DNA of 49,114 bases from Methylaequor sp002691245 (GCA_002691245.1 NZHH01000064.1:1-49114); one strand, 5' to 3'. Numbered from the stretch's first letter, positions 26,877-34,910 are shown. The notes: generated by a model not told the origin, from the letters alone. Made by a program: numbers and translations.

Positions 26877-28028
26877 ATGGCAGAAGATAGAGATGAAAGT
26901 CAGGAAAAAACAGAGGAACCAACCCCCAGACGATTAGAAAAAGCGAAAGAAGACGGTAAAGTTTTATCATCTAAAGAGGCATTTGTTTTTAGTTCAATGC
27001 TCATGGGTGTATTATTGATTTATCTAGCGCCAATGCTGATTGATGATTTTCTAAAAATTTGTAAATCATTTTTTTCTTTTGGACCGGAAGTCGCTGGAGG
27101 TAAATCACCCTTAGAATCAATGGCTGTTGTAGTAAGGTTTCTATTACAAGTTTTTTTGATTTTTTCTATACCTTTGTTGATTGTTAGTGTTCTGACTCAG
27201 TTTATTGTTGGCGGAATTAATTTTTCTCTTAAATCAGTTTATTGGAAATTTGAAAAAATGGACCCAATAAAAGGTCTAAAAAGAATTTTTTCAGTAAAAG
27301 GGTTAGTTGAATTAGTCAAAGCTATTTTAAAAGTAACACTTCTTGGCATTGTGTCTTTTTTTGTAATCAGAAATTATCTTCCAGATTTAACAAATTTAAC
27401 AACTGCAAACATCTTCTCAGCAGTAAACAGGATGACATCTTTTTTTCCTGAATTGATAATCTCATTACTCGTAGTTCTTGCATTTCTCGCAATATTAGAT
27501 GTAATTTACCAGAAGTATGATTACATAAAACAATTAAGAATGTCACATCAAGATCTAAAGGATGAATATAAAGAAACAGATGGACAACCCGAAGTTAAAC
27601 AAAAAATTAGAAAATTACAGGCTGAGGCTGCAACGAAAGGAAGAAAAGAAGCTTCCTCTATAGAAGATTTAAGCGAAGCGACAGCAATAATTACAAACCC
27701 AACACACTTTGCAGTAGCGCTTAAATATGAAGTTGGTGACTCACAAGCTCCTAAAATTATATCTAAAGGTAAAGGTAAGAATGCAGAATTAATAATTGAA
27801 AAAGCTAAAGAATTACAAATTGGAACAATGCAAAGTCCTAAATTAGCAAGAGCGTTATACTTCACTTGTGAAATTGGAGAGGAAATAATGAGTAAACTTT
27901 ATAATGCTGTTGCTATTGCCTTAGCCTACATCTATAAAGTTAATAATGGAGAGGATATAGAGAAACCAGAAATTGAAATACCAGAAGATATGATTTTTGA
28001 TGAATTTGGAAGAAAAGATGATAAGTAG
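26877..28028 (+). CDS. flhB: Flagellar export switch protein FlhB
   Basis: A 383-aa membrane protein that switches substrate specificity from hook to filament by self-cleavage. It has the N-terminal KTEEPTPRRLEKAKEDGKV, four membrane segments and the cleavage site NPTH (274-277) in IITNPTHFAVALKY. The C-terminal extension after the cytoplasmic domain is acidic. Its 3' end overlaps the next small gene by 11 bp, so at least that gene is probably coupled to it. Confidence 0.95.
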   Translation: MAEDRDESQEKTEEPTPRRLEKAKEDGKVLSSKEAFVFSSMLMGVLLIYLAPMLIDDFLKICKSFFSFGPEVAGGKSPLESMAVVVRFLLQVFLIFSIPLLIVSVLTQFIVGGINFSLKSVYWKFEKMDPIKGLKRIFSVKGLVELVKAILKVTLLGIVSFFVIRNYLPDLTNLTTANIFSAVNRMTSFFPELIISLLVVLAFLAILDVIYQKYDYIKQLRMSHQDLKDEYKETDGQPEVKQKIRKLQAEAATKGRKEASSIEDLSEATAIITNPTHFAVALKYEVGDSQAPKIISKGKGKNAELIIEKAKELQIGTMQSPKLARALYFTCEIGEEIMSKLYNAVAIALAYIYKVNNGEDIEKPEIEIPEDMIFDEFGRKDDK

Positions 28029-28230
28029 AGAAATTTCGCAAATAATTGTAACTATTGCTTTCTTTTATAGTTCAATTATTTGTCATTTTAAGGCTATGGA
28101 ACTGTTTGAAGAAGATAAATTGCTTTATGCTCTGTTTCTATGGCTTTGTTCATTTACATCTTTTTGCGGTGGATTGAGATTCCAAATTGCCAAAATTATT
28201 TATAAAATTAAAGATTTGAAAAAAAAATGA
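28018..28230 (+). CDS. Small two-helix membrane protein, flhB-coupled
   Basis: A 70-aa protein from ATG 28018 (MISREISQIIVTIAFFY); an in-frame ATG at 27997 would overlap flhB further. Two hydrophobic segments are visible (about 8-24 and 37-55), with a basic C-terminus (KIIYKIKDLKKK). I recognise no family. Overlap with flhB (11 bp) and with the next gene (ATGA) implies translation as part of the flagellar operon. Confidence 0.65.
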   Translation: MISREISQIIVTIAFFYSSIICHFKAMELFEEDKLLYALFLWLCSFTSFCGGLRFQIAKIIYKIKDLKKK

Positions 28231-28427
28231 AACAAACTAATTGTAATAATTGTATCCACTTTTACGTTACATATAAAAGAAGCTTTCCCTACGGTTGTAG
28301 AGCATTTGGAATAGTATCTAAAAAAAATCCATATTTGGAAATAAAAAAAGTTTCTGGCACAAATTGTGCACTATTTTCAAAAAGAATAAAAAATGATAAA
28401 ATAAATTTTAAAGGAAGAATTGCATGA
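28227..28427 (+). CDS. Small four-cysteine protein found near flagellar genes
   Basis: A 66-aa protein with CNNCIHFYVTY, FPYGCRAFG and SGTNCALFSKR; Cys6, 9, 24 and 47 could bind a metal. The pattern C-x2-C-x-H-(F/Y)-Y-(I/V)-T-[W/Y], then P-Y-G-C-[RK]-A-F-G and SG-x2-C is that of a small conserved protein I know from flagellar neighbourhoods of other bacteria, sometimes mislabelled as a uracil-DNA glycosylase. Its function is unknown. It has 4-bp overlaps on both sides. Confidence 0.75.
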   Translation: MKQTNCNNCIHFYVTYKRSFPYGCRAFGIVSKKNPYLEIKKVSGTNCALFSKRIKNDKINFKGRIA

Positions 28428-29149
28428 CTCAACAACTTAATGCAATGCAAGAAAGCATAAAAATCGCACTAGATGCAGCAGATGCAGCAACTGACGTCAC
28501 GTCTGAGTACAAAAGAATAAAAAACGAATATTTAAAAACGGAGCAAAAAATGAAAGAAATTCATAAATATACAACTATCATTTTTTCTGGTTCAATTGCC
28601 ACAGCGGTTATTGCTATAATTTTGACTGGTTTATTATATTTTAAATCATTGTCAGAATTAGAAGAAATGACGAGTACTAGTAGAGAGGCCTTGGTGGTGT
28701 TTGCAGAAAATGTTGAAAATGTGAATAAAGCAGTTGATAATATGAATTCAAGTCTTGCGAGGCACACTGATCTTTTAAATGCTAGTGAAGAAATGAAATC
28801 AAAAATAGAGGATCTTTCTAGTGCTATAAATTCCAATGACAAAAAACTAATGATAAACTTATCCAAAGAAATTACAAATCTATCGAGCGGTCTTTCTAAA
28901 TCAATTAAAAACGAAACTGAAAAGCTTGGAAAATCCATTCAAGAATCTGGAGTTATTACATCAGCGAATGTTAATAAAGAAATCGGAAAATTGTTAAAAG
29001 ACAACAAAAAAAATCAAAATGTTAAACTCTTAAAAGAACTTTCTAACAGCACTTCATCACTTAATGCTGCATTAGAGGCAATTTCCAGTCAAAACAAGCT
29101 TTTGGTTAAGGAAATTAAAGATCAAAAAGAAAATATTACCTTCCCATAA
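28424..29149 (+). CDS. Single-pass membrane coiled-coil protein, possible motor accessory
   Basis: A 241-aa protein with a cytoplasmic helical stretch (1-46), one membrane helix (IIFSGSIATAVIAIILTGLLYF, about 52-73) and a long coiled-coil region rich in Ser, Asn and Lys (80-235). There is no recognised catalytic domain. The topology and flagellar setting resemble bitopic motor accessory proteins such as Rhodobacter MotF, but I cannot show homology. The start overlaps the previous stop (ATGA). Confidence 0.65.
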   Translation: MTQQLNAMQESIKIALDAADAATDVTSEYKRIKNEYLKTEQKMKEIHKYTTIIFSGSIATAVIAIILTGLLYFKSLSELEEMTSTSREALVVFAENVENVNKAVDNMNSSLARHTDLLNASEEMKSKIEDLSSAINSNDKKLMINLSKEITNLSSGLSKSIKNETEKLGKSIQESGVITSANVNKEIGKLLKDNKKNQNVKLLKELSNSTSSLNAALEAISSQNKLLVKEIKDQKENITFP

Positions 29150-29152
29150 ATA

Positions 29153-29938
29153 ATGATGGCTGAAAATAAAGAAGGAAATTTTCTTATAAAAATTGATAAA
29201 GTTGTAAATGGAAGTTATGCATTTAAAAACTTCTTAAAACCCAATGATGTTATTGTTGCATTAGACAATCAGTTTTATACTTACGGCGAAAAACAACTTA
29301 CATCAGACCTTAAAGAAATTAAGAAAAATCAGCAAAAAGCTTTTGTTACAATTCTTCGTGACGACATATTTTTTGAACTTCGCGTTGAAAATAGTTTTGG
29401 TTGTAAATTTGTTACAACTACTAAGGATGAAACTGTTAAAATTAAATCTGAATACTCCACAAGACAAATTTATGAATTAGATGAGTTAAATGAGTACATA
29501 GCAATGAGGGATGTATATAGAAATTACGAAATAATTGAAAATTCAAACTCCATATCAGCTGGAATTTTTCCTCCAATGTGGTTAGCCTACAGTCAAAAAT
29601 GGTGGGTACTCTTTTTATTTGTTGCCATAATGGGAATTTCTCTCACTGTAAATATATTTATTTTTTTACTGGGTTGGTTACTTACTTCCATATATTGCTA
29701 TAAGGCTCAACTTAATTTACTTTTTAGTTTTTCTATGCTTGAAGGAAAAGTTTTCTGTATGAAAATGGCTGCTAATTCTATGGATGAAGCACAAAAAATA
29801 GTCAGAAAACTTGATCCTAAATCTAAGTTTAAATTCACAAGGCTTCCCAAGCCATTGGTGGAAGAGATTGACGAAAATAAAAAAGATAAAGATAATAAAG
29901 AAAACATTGTTGATGAAAAAGAAACTGTAATAGTGTAA
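29153..29938 (+). CDS. Membrane protein with PDZ-like N-terminal domain
   Basis: A 261-aa protein. Residues 8-75 (KIDKVVNGSYAFKNFLKPND followed by VIVALDNQFYTYGEKQ) look like the ligand-binding part of a PDZ domain (GDxIxxxxGxxV-like). A linker is followed by two or three hydrophobic segments (about 135-195: WWVLFLFVAIMGISLTVNIF) and an acidic/basic tail. ATG 29153 and ATG 29156 are equivalent starts. It lies 3 bp after the coiled-coil gene and 9 bp before the RRF-like gene. I know no named family. Confidence 0.6.
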   Translation: MMAENKEGNFLIKIDKVVNGSYAFKNFLKPNDVIVALDNQFYTYGEKQLTSDLKEIKKNQQKAFVTILRDDIFFELRVENSFGCKFVTTTKDETVKIKSEYSTRQIYELDELNEYIAMRDVYRNYEIIENSNSISAGIFPPMWLAYSQKWWVLFLFVAIMGISLTVNIFIFLLGWLLTSIYCYKAQLNLLFSFSMLEGKVFCMKMAANSMDEAQKIVRKLDPKSKFKFTRLPKPLVEEIDENKKDKDNKENIVDEKETVIV

Positions 29939-29947
29939 TATTATCTA

Positions 29948-30547
29948 ATGGTTGCTGATAAATACACAATACAGGCAGAAACTCTAATGAAGGCTGCTAT
30001 CGAAGATTATGTTGAAATTATTGAAGAGGTGAAATCCTCAGATGCCAATTTAACTACTCTCAAAGGTCTAAGAATCAATATACAAGGAAAACCAAGAAGA
30101 CTAGTAGATGTTGGTGATATAAAAAAAACTGATAATGAAAATGCTATTCAAATTCTTGTTTTTAATACAGATCATATACCTCTATTAAATGAGAAAATTG
30201 ACGAAGTAGAGTTTAATTATGAAGTCGACGGTCAATTTATAAACATTGACCTCCCAGATCCAAGTTACAAACAATTAATGGAAGTGGTTGACGATTTAAA
30301 TAGAAAACGTAATTCAGCTAATGCAAGGTTAACTAAAGCAAAATCAGAAGCCACAACAAGGGCTCGTACAGCATTAGAGAATGATTTTATTTCTCAAGGA
30401 GTAGCGAATGCAGTTTCAAGAAAATGTTCTGAAATGTACGAATCTTATTCATCGAAAATAGACGAATTAACAATGGAAAAAATTAAAAATATTTTAGGGG
30501 ATGAATATTTTGAAAAATATAAAGCGGAAGAGTTAGATTTAGAATAA
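29948..30547 (+). CDS. Ribosome-recycling-factor-like protein (divergent paralogue)
   Basis: A 199-aa protein that aligns along its whole length with RRF. AETLMKAAIEDYVEIIEEVK fits the first RRF helix, then L-x2-LKGLRINIQGKPRRLVDVG fits LLSGISVEYYGAATPLNQVA. AIQILVFNTDHIPLLNEKI fits LAITVFDKELTQKVEKAI, INIDLPDPSYKQLMEVV fits the IRVPLPPLTEERRKDLV segment, and SSKIDELTMEKIKNIL fits the closing KKIDEVLAAKEKELM. The near-invariant RNIRRDAN of true RRF (essential Arg) is replaced by NARLTKAKSEA, so ordinary recycling activity is doubtful. Its place as the last gene of the flhB operon suggests a flagellum-related role. It is unlikely to be the cell's main frr, normally found beside pyrH. Confidence 0.6.
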   Translation: MVADKYTIQAETLMKAAIEDYVEIIEEVKSSDANLTTLKGLRINIQGKPRRLVDVGDIKKTDNENAIQILVFNTDHIPLLNEKIDEVEFNYEVDGQFINIDLPDPSYKQLMEVVDDLNRKRNSANARLTKAKSEATTRARTALENDFISQGVANAVSRKCSEMYESYSSKIDELTMEKIKNILGDEYFEKYKAEELDLE

Positions 30548-30548
30548 A

Positions 30549-31523
30549 TTAGAGCTTTAGATTAAGACTTGAACCAACATCATTTGACTTGTAATTTAGG
30601 TATTCACTTTTTTTTGCATTATTATTGCTTTGAATTCTTGACTTTTCGAGTATTTCCTTTGGTTTCCAAACAGGATAGTCGAAATTGATTTCTCTAAATT
30701 CATTTAATTTATCTTTACTTTCAGTTTGAACAATTCTTTTTGAAAATTTACTCTGATAGTTCTTTTTATTTATTAAAGGTTTTAACTCAACAATTTTTTC
30801 ATTGGGAGAGGAAGTTTTCTTTAACGCTAAAATTGACTTTTTATTTTCTAAATTAATATACTCATCTTCATATCTTAATTTTTTTTGGGACAACTTTGGC
30901 TCTATAATATTTTCTTGTTTTTTACTTTTATCAGACATTAGTTTTGAGTTAAGAGGATTAGATTGTTTGTTATCTGAGCTATTCGATGAAAGGTTTTTTG
31001 ACAAACTTGAATTTAATTTACTTCTTTCCCACCATCCCAAAGTTTCATTTTTTTTTAAATAACTGACGTTTAGATTTTTTTCATTGGAATTTGCAACATT
31101 TTTCTTTTCAAAATCCTCTTCGTCGTTTTTCCATAGATTACTTATTCCAGTTGCATCAAGTGCGAACTCAGTTGGGGTTTTGTCAAATACTTTATTAAAA
31201 ACCCAATTACCAAATCCAACTATTGCTCCTATTGGTCCTCCATACATAAATCCTCCAAGGCTATTTTGAACCAAATCTCTATCTGATTTATCGTCATCGG
31301 AATTAATACTTGAGTATATTCCACTTATGAGAGGGAGGTTTTGTAGTGGATTAACCAATCCCCTAAACCAATCCCAAAATGAGAATTTGTTAGCGTTATC
31401 TAAATTATTATCGTTTTTAACTCTTTTATCATTTGAAATAACAGTTTGTAAATTCTGGTTATTGTGATTTGTTCGAGCGTGTTGACCCTTTAATGAATGA
31501 AATGGACTATCTTGAATATTCAT
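30549..31523 (-). CDS. Hypothetical protein co-transcribed with motAB
   Basis: A 324-aa protein starting 1 bp after motB. Residues 45-125 form the only ordered-looking part: FSFWDWFRGLVNPLQNLPLI, SLGGFMYGGPIGAIVGFGNW and VFNKV. The NPLQ-x-LP-(V/L)-(V/I)-x-x-IY and GGP-(I/L)-GA motifs recur in poorly characterised alphaproteobacterial proteins. The remaining two-thirds is polar, Lys/Asn/Ser-rich and probably disordered. No signal peptide is visible. Convergent with the RRF-like gene with a 1-bp gap. Function unknown. Confidence 0.6.
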   Translation of the reverse strand: MNIQDSPFHSLKGQHARTNHNNQNLQTVISNDKRVKNDNNLDNANKFSFWDWFRGLVNPLQNLPLISGIYSSINSDDDKSDRDLVQNSLGGFMYGGPIGAIVGFGNWVFNKVFDKTPTEFALDATGISNLWKNDEEDFEKKNVANSNEKNLNVSYLKKNETLGWWERSKLNSSLSKNLSSNSSDNKQSNPLNSKLMSDKSKKQENIIEPKLSQKKLRYEDEYINLENKKSILALKKTSSPNEKIVELKPLINKKNYQSKFSKRIVQTESKDKLNEFREINFDYPVWKPKEILEKSRIQSNNNAKKSEYLNYKSNDVGSSLNLKL

Positions 31524-31524
31524 T

Positions 31525-32709
31525 TTAATAATTTATTTCTATTTCTATTCTTCTATTTTTTGCCCTACCCTGCCTAGTATCATTAGACTCTACAGGTCTA
31601 GTCTCACCGTAACTTATAGCTTTCATTCTTTTTGGATCTAATGATTTATTTGAAGATAACTGCTGAACAACAGAAGCTGATCTAGCTGCTGCTAGATCCC
31701 AATTATCTCTATAGTTTGATCCAAACGTCAAAGGCACATTATCAGTATGTCCCATTACCAAAATTTCACTTCTCCCTTTTTTATTTTGTTCGGCAATTTT
31801 AGACATAATTTCTCTAGCTTTTTTTGTGAGCTCTGCTGACCCTGATTTAAATGCACCAGCTGACCCAACCGTAATGACAACTTTGTCCTCTTCTCTATCA
31901 ACATTGACAAGCCCCTCACCAATTTCTTGTTTTAAAGCAATTTTTAATTTATCTTCTGCTAATTCTGCCTTTTTTGCTTCTTCCTTTGCAGATTGACTCA
32001 TTTCAGATTGACCAATACTATCGCCTTCTTTACCCTCTGCTTCGTTAATTCCTTGACTAGCAGAAGCTGTTGCTAAATTAGCAAGTTGTTTGTCTAATCC
32101 GCCTATTAAAATTTCTGAATCTGACTTCCCTGATGCAGCCTTAACTGATTCAACTGCATTTAAGGTTTCTTGTAAGAGCTGAGGAAGTTCTTTTTCTTCA
32201 GCCTCACTTGGTGTAAAATTAATAACAACTTTATCTCCTAATGCCTCAACATTAATATCTCCTCTTGCAATTGCTTCTTGAATATTTTTAGCAAGCTCCT
32301 TAGCTTCATCTTTTTCACCGTCATCCTTTGTATTATCCTCTTTTTTTGTTTGAAGCTCAACTTTTGGTTGGTCAACTTCCGTAGTTTGTTGTTTTAGATT
32401 ATCCTGAACAGCAGGTGTGGGATTAGGACTAAAGTTCAATGACAATATTGTTGTTCCTTTCGGAGGCTCAACAACAGGTATAACTCTTTGAATACCGAAA
32501 GCATTTTTCATACTACCACTGATTTGTTTAAATTTTGGCACATTAAATTCTGCAAAAGATAAAATTAAAACAAAGAACGCCATTAATAGGGTTGCCATAT
32601 CTGCAAAGGTTGCCATCCAAGCCGGGGCGCCTTTAGGAGGACATTCTGGGCATTCATGTTCCTCTTCTTCAGTTGAGGCTTCTTGATTTTCTGCTTTTTC
32701 CTCAGCCAT
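31525..32709 (-). CDS. motB: Flagellar stator protein MotB
   Basis: A 394-aa stator subunit that anchors the ion channel to peptidoglycan. The single membrane helix contains the channel Asp37 (WMATFADMATLLMAFFVLIL). A long Glu/Lys/Ala-rich linker (about 90-250, longer than in enteric MotB) leads to the OmpA-like peptidoglycan-binding domain with VMGHTDNVPLTFGSN and DLAAARSASVVQQL. The cytoplasmic N-terminus carries an unusual CPECPP motif. It is encoded 12 bp after motA. Confidence 0.93.
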   Translation of the reverse strand: MAEEKAENQEASTEEEEHECPECPPKGAPAWMATFADMATLLMAFFVLILSFAEFNVPKFKQISGSMKNAFGIQRVIPVVEPPKGTTILSLNFSPNPTPAVQDNLKQQTTEVDQPKVELQTKKEDNTKDDGEKDEAKELAKNIQEAIARGDINVEALGDKVVINFTPSEAEEKELPQLLQETLNAVESVKAASGKSDSEILIGGLDKQLANLATASASQGINEAEGKEGDSIGQSEMSQSAKEEAKKAELAEDKLKIALKQEIGEGLVNVDREEDKVVITVGSAGAFKSGSAELTKKAREIMSKIAEQNKKGRSEILVMGHTDNVPLTFGSNYRDNWDLAAARSASVVQQLSSNKSLDPKRMKAISYGETRPVESNDTRQGRAKNRRIEIEINY

Positions 32710-32721
32710 AATCTATTGACC

Positions 32722-33492
32722 TTAAGCTGCTTGAGCTTCTAAAAGTTTTTGTTTTTCTTTTGGAGGTAAGTTGGCCACTAGTTGATCTTGAATATTTCTT
32801 GGGCTTTCTCCTCTTGAAATAAATTGTAATCCTGTGATGATCATTTCTCTATAAGTAGTTTCATATGCTGAATAACCCTTCAATTTTATTACAATAGGCA
32901 TAAAAATGGTATTAGCTATCATTGCTCCATATAGTGTAGTTAAAAGAGCAACAGCCATAGCCGGACCAATTGCTTTTGGGTCAGCCATGTTACCAAGCAT
33001 TGCAACTAGGCCCACTAAAGTCCCAATCATTCCCATCGCAGGAGCTATATCAACCCATGATTGAGCACAACCTATATTTTTTTCATGCCGACCTTGCATA
33101 GCTTTCAACTCTTTTTTTAATTGAACTGTAAGCTTTGATTCATCAGCACCGTCGACAAGCATTTGCAAACCGTTATCGAAAAATGGATCAGGCGTTTCTT
33201 GACCCTCTAATGCCATCATACCGTCTTTTCTTGCAATTCCAGCTAGTTCGACTATTCGCTCGATAAGTTCATCCATTTTCTTTACAGGGGGTTTAAATGC
33301 TTTTCCAAAAGCCCCAAATGAGCCTAAATACACAGGAAGGGGAGCTGTATACATGACAGCAAAAAAGGAACCTCCAAAAACGATTAATAATGAAGGAACA
33401 TCAATATATGATCCTAAACCACCTGCAGAAATCATTGCTCCAGCAATCATTCCTAGTGTACCCAAAAATCCAATTAAAGTAGCTAAATCCAT
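32722..33492 (-). CDS. motA: Flagellar stator protein MotA (MotA/PomA)
   Basis: A 256-aa four-helix membrane protein that couples ion flow to rotor torque. The N-terminus is TLIGFLGTLGMIAGAMISAG, and the C-terminal channel-forming part has GMIGTLVGLVAMLGNMADP and AVALLTTLYGAMIANTIFMP, as in PomA-type stators, which suggests but does not prove Na+ coupling. It is first in motA-motB-30549 and is preceded by a sigma-54 promoter 50-65 bp upstream. Confidence 0.93.
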   Translation of the reverse strand: MDLATLIGFLGTLGMIAGAMISAGGLGSYIDVPSLLIVFGGSFFAVMYTAPLPVYLGSFGAFGKAFKPPVKKMDELIERIVELAGIARKDGMMALEGQETPDPFFDNGLQMLVDGADESKLTVQLKKELKAMQGRHEKNIGCAQSWVDIAPAMGMIGTLVGLVAMLGNMADPKAIGPAMAVALLTTLYGAMIANTIFMPIVIKLKGYSAYETTYREMIITGLQFISRGESPRNIQDQLVANLPPKEKQKLLEAQAA

Positions 33493-33530
33493 TTATTTTT
33501 CCATTAACAATTCATATTTAAATAGTATTT

Positions 33531-33546
33531 TGGTATGGATTCTGCA
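33531..33546 (+). promoter_or_regulatory. Sigma-54 promoter (rightward) of the secreted DUF1566-type gene
   Basis: TGGTATGGATTCTGCA has GG 33532-33533 and GC 33544-33545, 10 bp apart. The predicted start is near 33557, which is the -24 element of the leftward promoter. Leader about 51 nt. The match is weaker than the other sites (TGGTA for TGGCA; CTGCA for TTGCA). Confidence 0.6.
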
Positions 33547-33558
33547 ACTTTAATACCA
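33543..33558 (-). promoter_or_regulatory. Sigma-54 promoter (leftward) of motAB
   Basis: On the minus strand TGGTATTAAAGTTGCA has GG at 33557-33556 and GC at 33545-33544 with 10 bp between. The predicted start is near 33532, 40 nt before the motA ATG. The -12 box is shared with the rightward promoter, so the two cannot be occupied at the same time. Confidence 0.7.
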
Positions 33559-33607
33559 AAATACAATTTTTTTTTTTAAATTTAATATTTTATTGTAATA
33601 TAAGAGA

Positions 33608-34081
33608 ATGTTTAAAAGCAAATTATTAATTTTCATTTTACTCTTAAGTTTCTCTAAATCATTTGCCTCTAATTACATTGATAAGGGTCACTATATAATT
33701 GATTTAAGGAATAAAATCGAATGGCTTAAATGTACAACAGGACAACAATGGAGTGATAAAGAGAATACTTGTATTGGAAACCCCGTAAAATTAGATTATC
33801 CATCTATAGATGAAGCGAACAACCAACTCAACCAACAACTTGAAGGTAGTTGGCGACTTCCTACTCGTAAAGAATTAGAAAGTCTTATTTGTAAAGATTG
33901 TACTGGAGTAAAAATAGATGAAGACTTATTTCCAAATACTCCAGCTGAACCATTTTGGACATCACAGAGAAATTGGTGGTCTCCAAAATTCTTTTGGTCA
34001 GTTAACTTCTTTACTGGTTATTCCTATGGGCGATTTGTTCCGGAAAAGGAATTATTTGTAAGATTCGTAAAAGATCGTTAG
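33608..34081 (+). CDS. Secreted DUF1566 (Lcl C-terminal domain) protein
   Basis: A 157-aa protein with a Sec signal peptide (MFKSKLLIFILLLSFSKSFA) and a DUF1566-like domain: DLRNKIEWLKCTTGQQW, then GSWRLPTRKELESLI, PFWTSQRNW and a terminal FVRFVKDR. Four cysteines could form disulfides. Proteins of this family are exported and mostly uncharacterised. A sigma-54 promoter upstream, shared with motAB, suggests an envelope or surface role tied to motility. The stop overlaps the next, convergent gene. Confidence 0.78.
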   Translation: MFKSKLLIFILLLSFSKSFASNYIDKGHYIIDLRNKIEWLKCTTGQQWSDKENTCIGNPVKLDYPSIDEANNQLNQQLEGSWRLPTRKELESLICKDCTGVKIDEDLFPNTPAEPFWTSQRNWWSPKFFWSVNFFTGYSYGRFVPEKELFVRFVKDR

Positions 34082-34296
34082 TCTTTTTGTCTGAAGTATT
34101 CAAATAACTTACTAATAAACAAAATAATTCCTAGAAAAAAAATCAATTTTACAGCATTCCACGGGGTTACAAATGAAAGATACCCCAATTTTTCCTTAAA
34201 CATTAATGCTGTGATTATAATTAAAAGAATAAATGCAATAAAAAATCTTATATATATACAAATTCTACAATTTTTCATTATTTCAGAATCAAGCAA
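34078..34296 (-). CDS. Small two-helix membrane protein
   Basis: A 72-aa protein with two hydrophobic segments (IYIRFFIAFILLIIITALMF and AVKLIFFLGIILFI) and a basic C-terminus. It has no family I can name. Its start lies inside the preceding SPOR-like gene (19-bp overlap), so it is probably translated from the same message, and its stop overlaps the convergent DUF1566-type gene. Confidence 0.55.
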   Translation of the reverse strand: MLDSEIMKNCRICIYIRFFIAFILLIIITALMFKEKLGYLSFVTPWNAVKLIFFLGIILFISKLFEYFRQKD

Positions 34297-34910
34297 TTTA
34301 TTTTAATTGATTTGGAAAATTTACATATATTCTTTGCAGTTTTCATATTAACTGAATAATAAAGAACTTTAAAAAGATTATTTTCCGATAAAATTTCTAC
34401 ATTATTTTCAAAATCTGAATATTTCGTCATAATTTCTTTAATGACTAATCGTTTATGTTTCTCTGCATTATTAATTTTAGAAAAAGCTCCAAATTGAATT
34501 TTTATTTTTCTCTCAGAATTAACTTCATCTTTATTTGATAATTCTTTTTTTTTATCACTAACCTCCAATTCTGTTTTTTTTGTTGTTGATTTTAAATTTT
34601 TAGAAATTTCTTGAGAGGAACTGACGCTTTCGTTACCTATTTTTTTATTTTTTTGTTTAGGATCAAAAATTTCCTTATCCAATTTATTATCAGTTTTGTT
34701 ATTAGTTATTAAATTTTCTCTTGCATTTTTAATCTCTTGAAGCTTTTCATTATTTATTCCAGCCTGATTATGAATTTCATCATCATTAATTTCAGAAATA
34801 TTTCTATTTTCTTCCATGTTTACATCATTTTTTGATGTCAGATTTTTAACGTTTAAAAAAACTAGTAAAAAAAATGAGGGTATTAAAATTAACGGAAAAA
34901 CTTTAATCAT
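34278..34910 (-). CDS. Membrane-anchored protein with C-terminal SPOR-like domain
   Basis: A 210-aa protein with an N-terminal membrane anchor (VFPLILIPSFFLLVFLNV), a long polar linker (20-130) and a C-terminal segment starting KIQFGAFSKINNAEKHKRLV that fits a SPOR domain (IQxGAFxxxxNAExxxxxL), followed by FKVLYYSVNMKTAKNICKF. SPOR domains bind denuded septal peptidoglycan. The match is modest beyond the first motif. It is divergent from rpoN and shares that 177-bp intergenic region. Confidence 0.6.
   Translation of the reverse strand: MIKVFPLILIPSFFLLVFLNVKNLTSKNDVNMEENRNISEINDDEIHNQAGINNEKLQEIKNARENLITNNKTDNKLDKEIFDPKQKNKKIGNESVSSSQEISKNLKSTTKKTELEVSDKKKELSNKDEVNSERKIKIQFGAFSKINNAEKHKRLVIKEIMTKYSDFENNVEILSENNLFKVLYYSVNMKTAKNICKFSKSIKINCLILK

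Larger units (their letters stand above)
33525..33564. repeat. Perfect 12-bp inverted repeat centred on TGCA, holding two opposed sigma-54 promoters
   Basis: GTATTTTGGTAT (33525-33536) is repeated in inverted orientation as ATACCAAAATAC (33553-33564), with a 16-bp spacer whose exact centre is the palindrome TGCA (33543-33546). Each arm supplies a -24 GG for one strand, while the central TGCA supplies the -12 GC for both. It may alternatively be read as an operator for a dimeric regulator. It lies between the divergent motA and DUF1566-type genes. Confidence 0.75.

Noticed and set aside
13000..33500. A non-flagellar type III secretion (injectisome) system
   Set aside because: MotA/MotB, FliE, FliF, FliG, FliM, FliN, FliL and FliK are all flagellar forms, with no secretin, needle or translocon genes.
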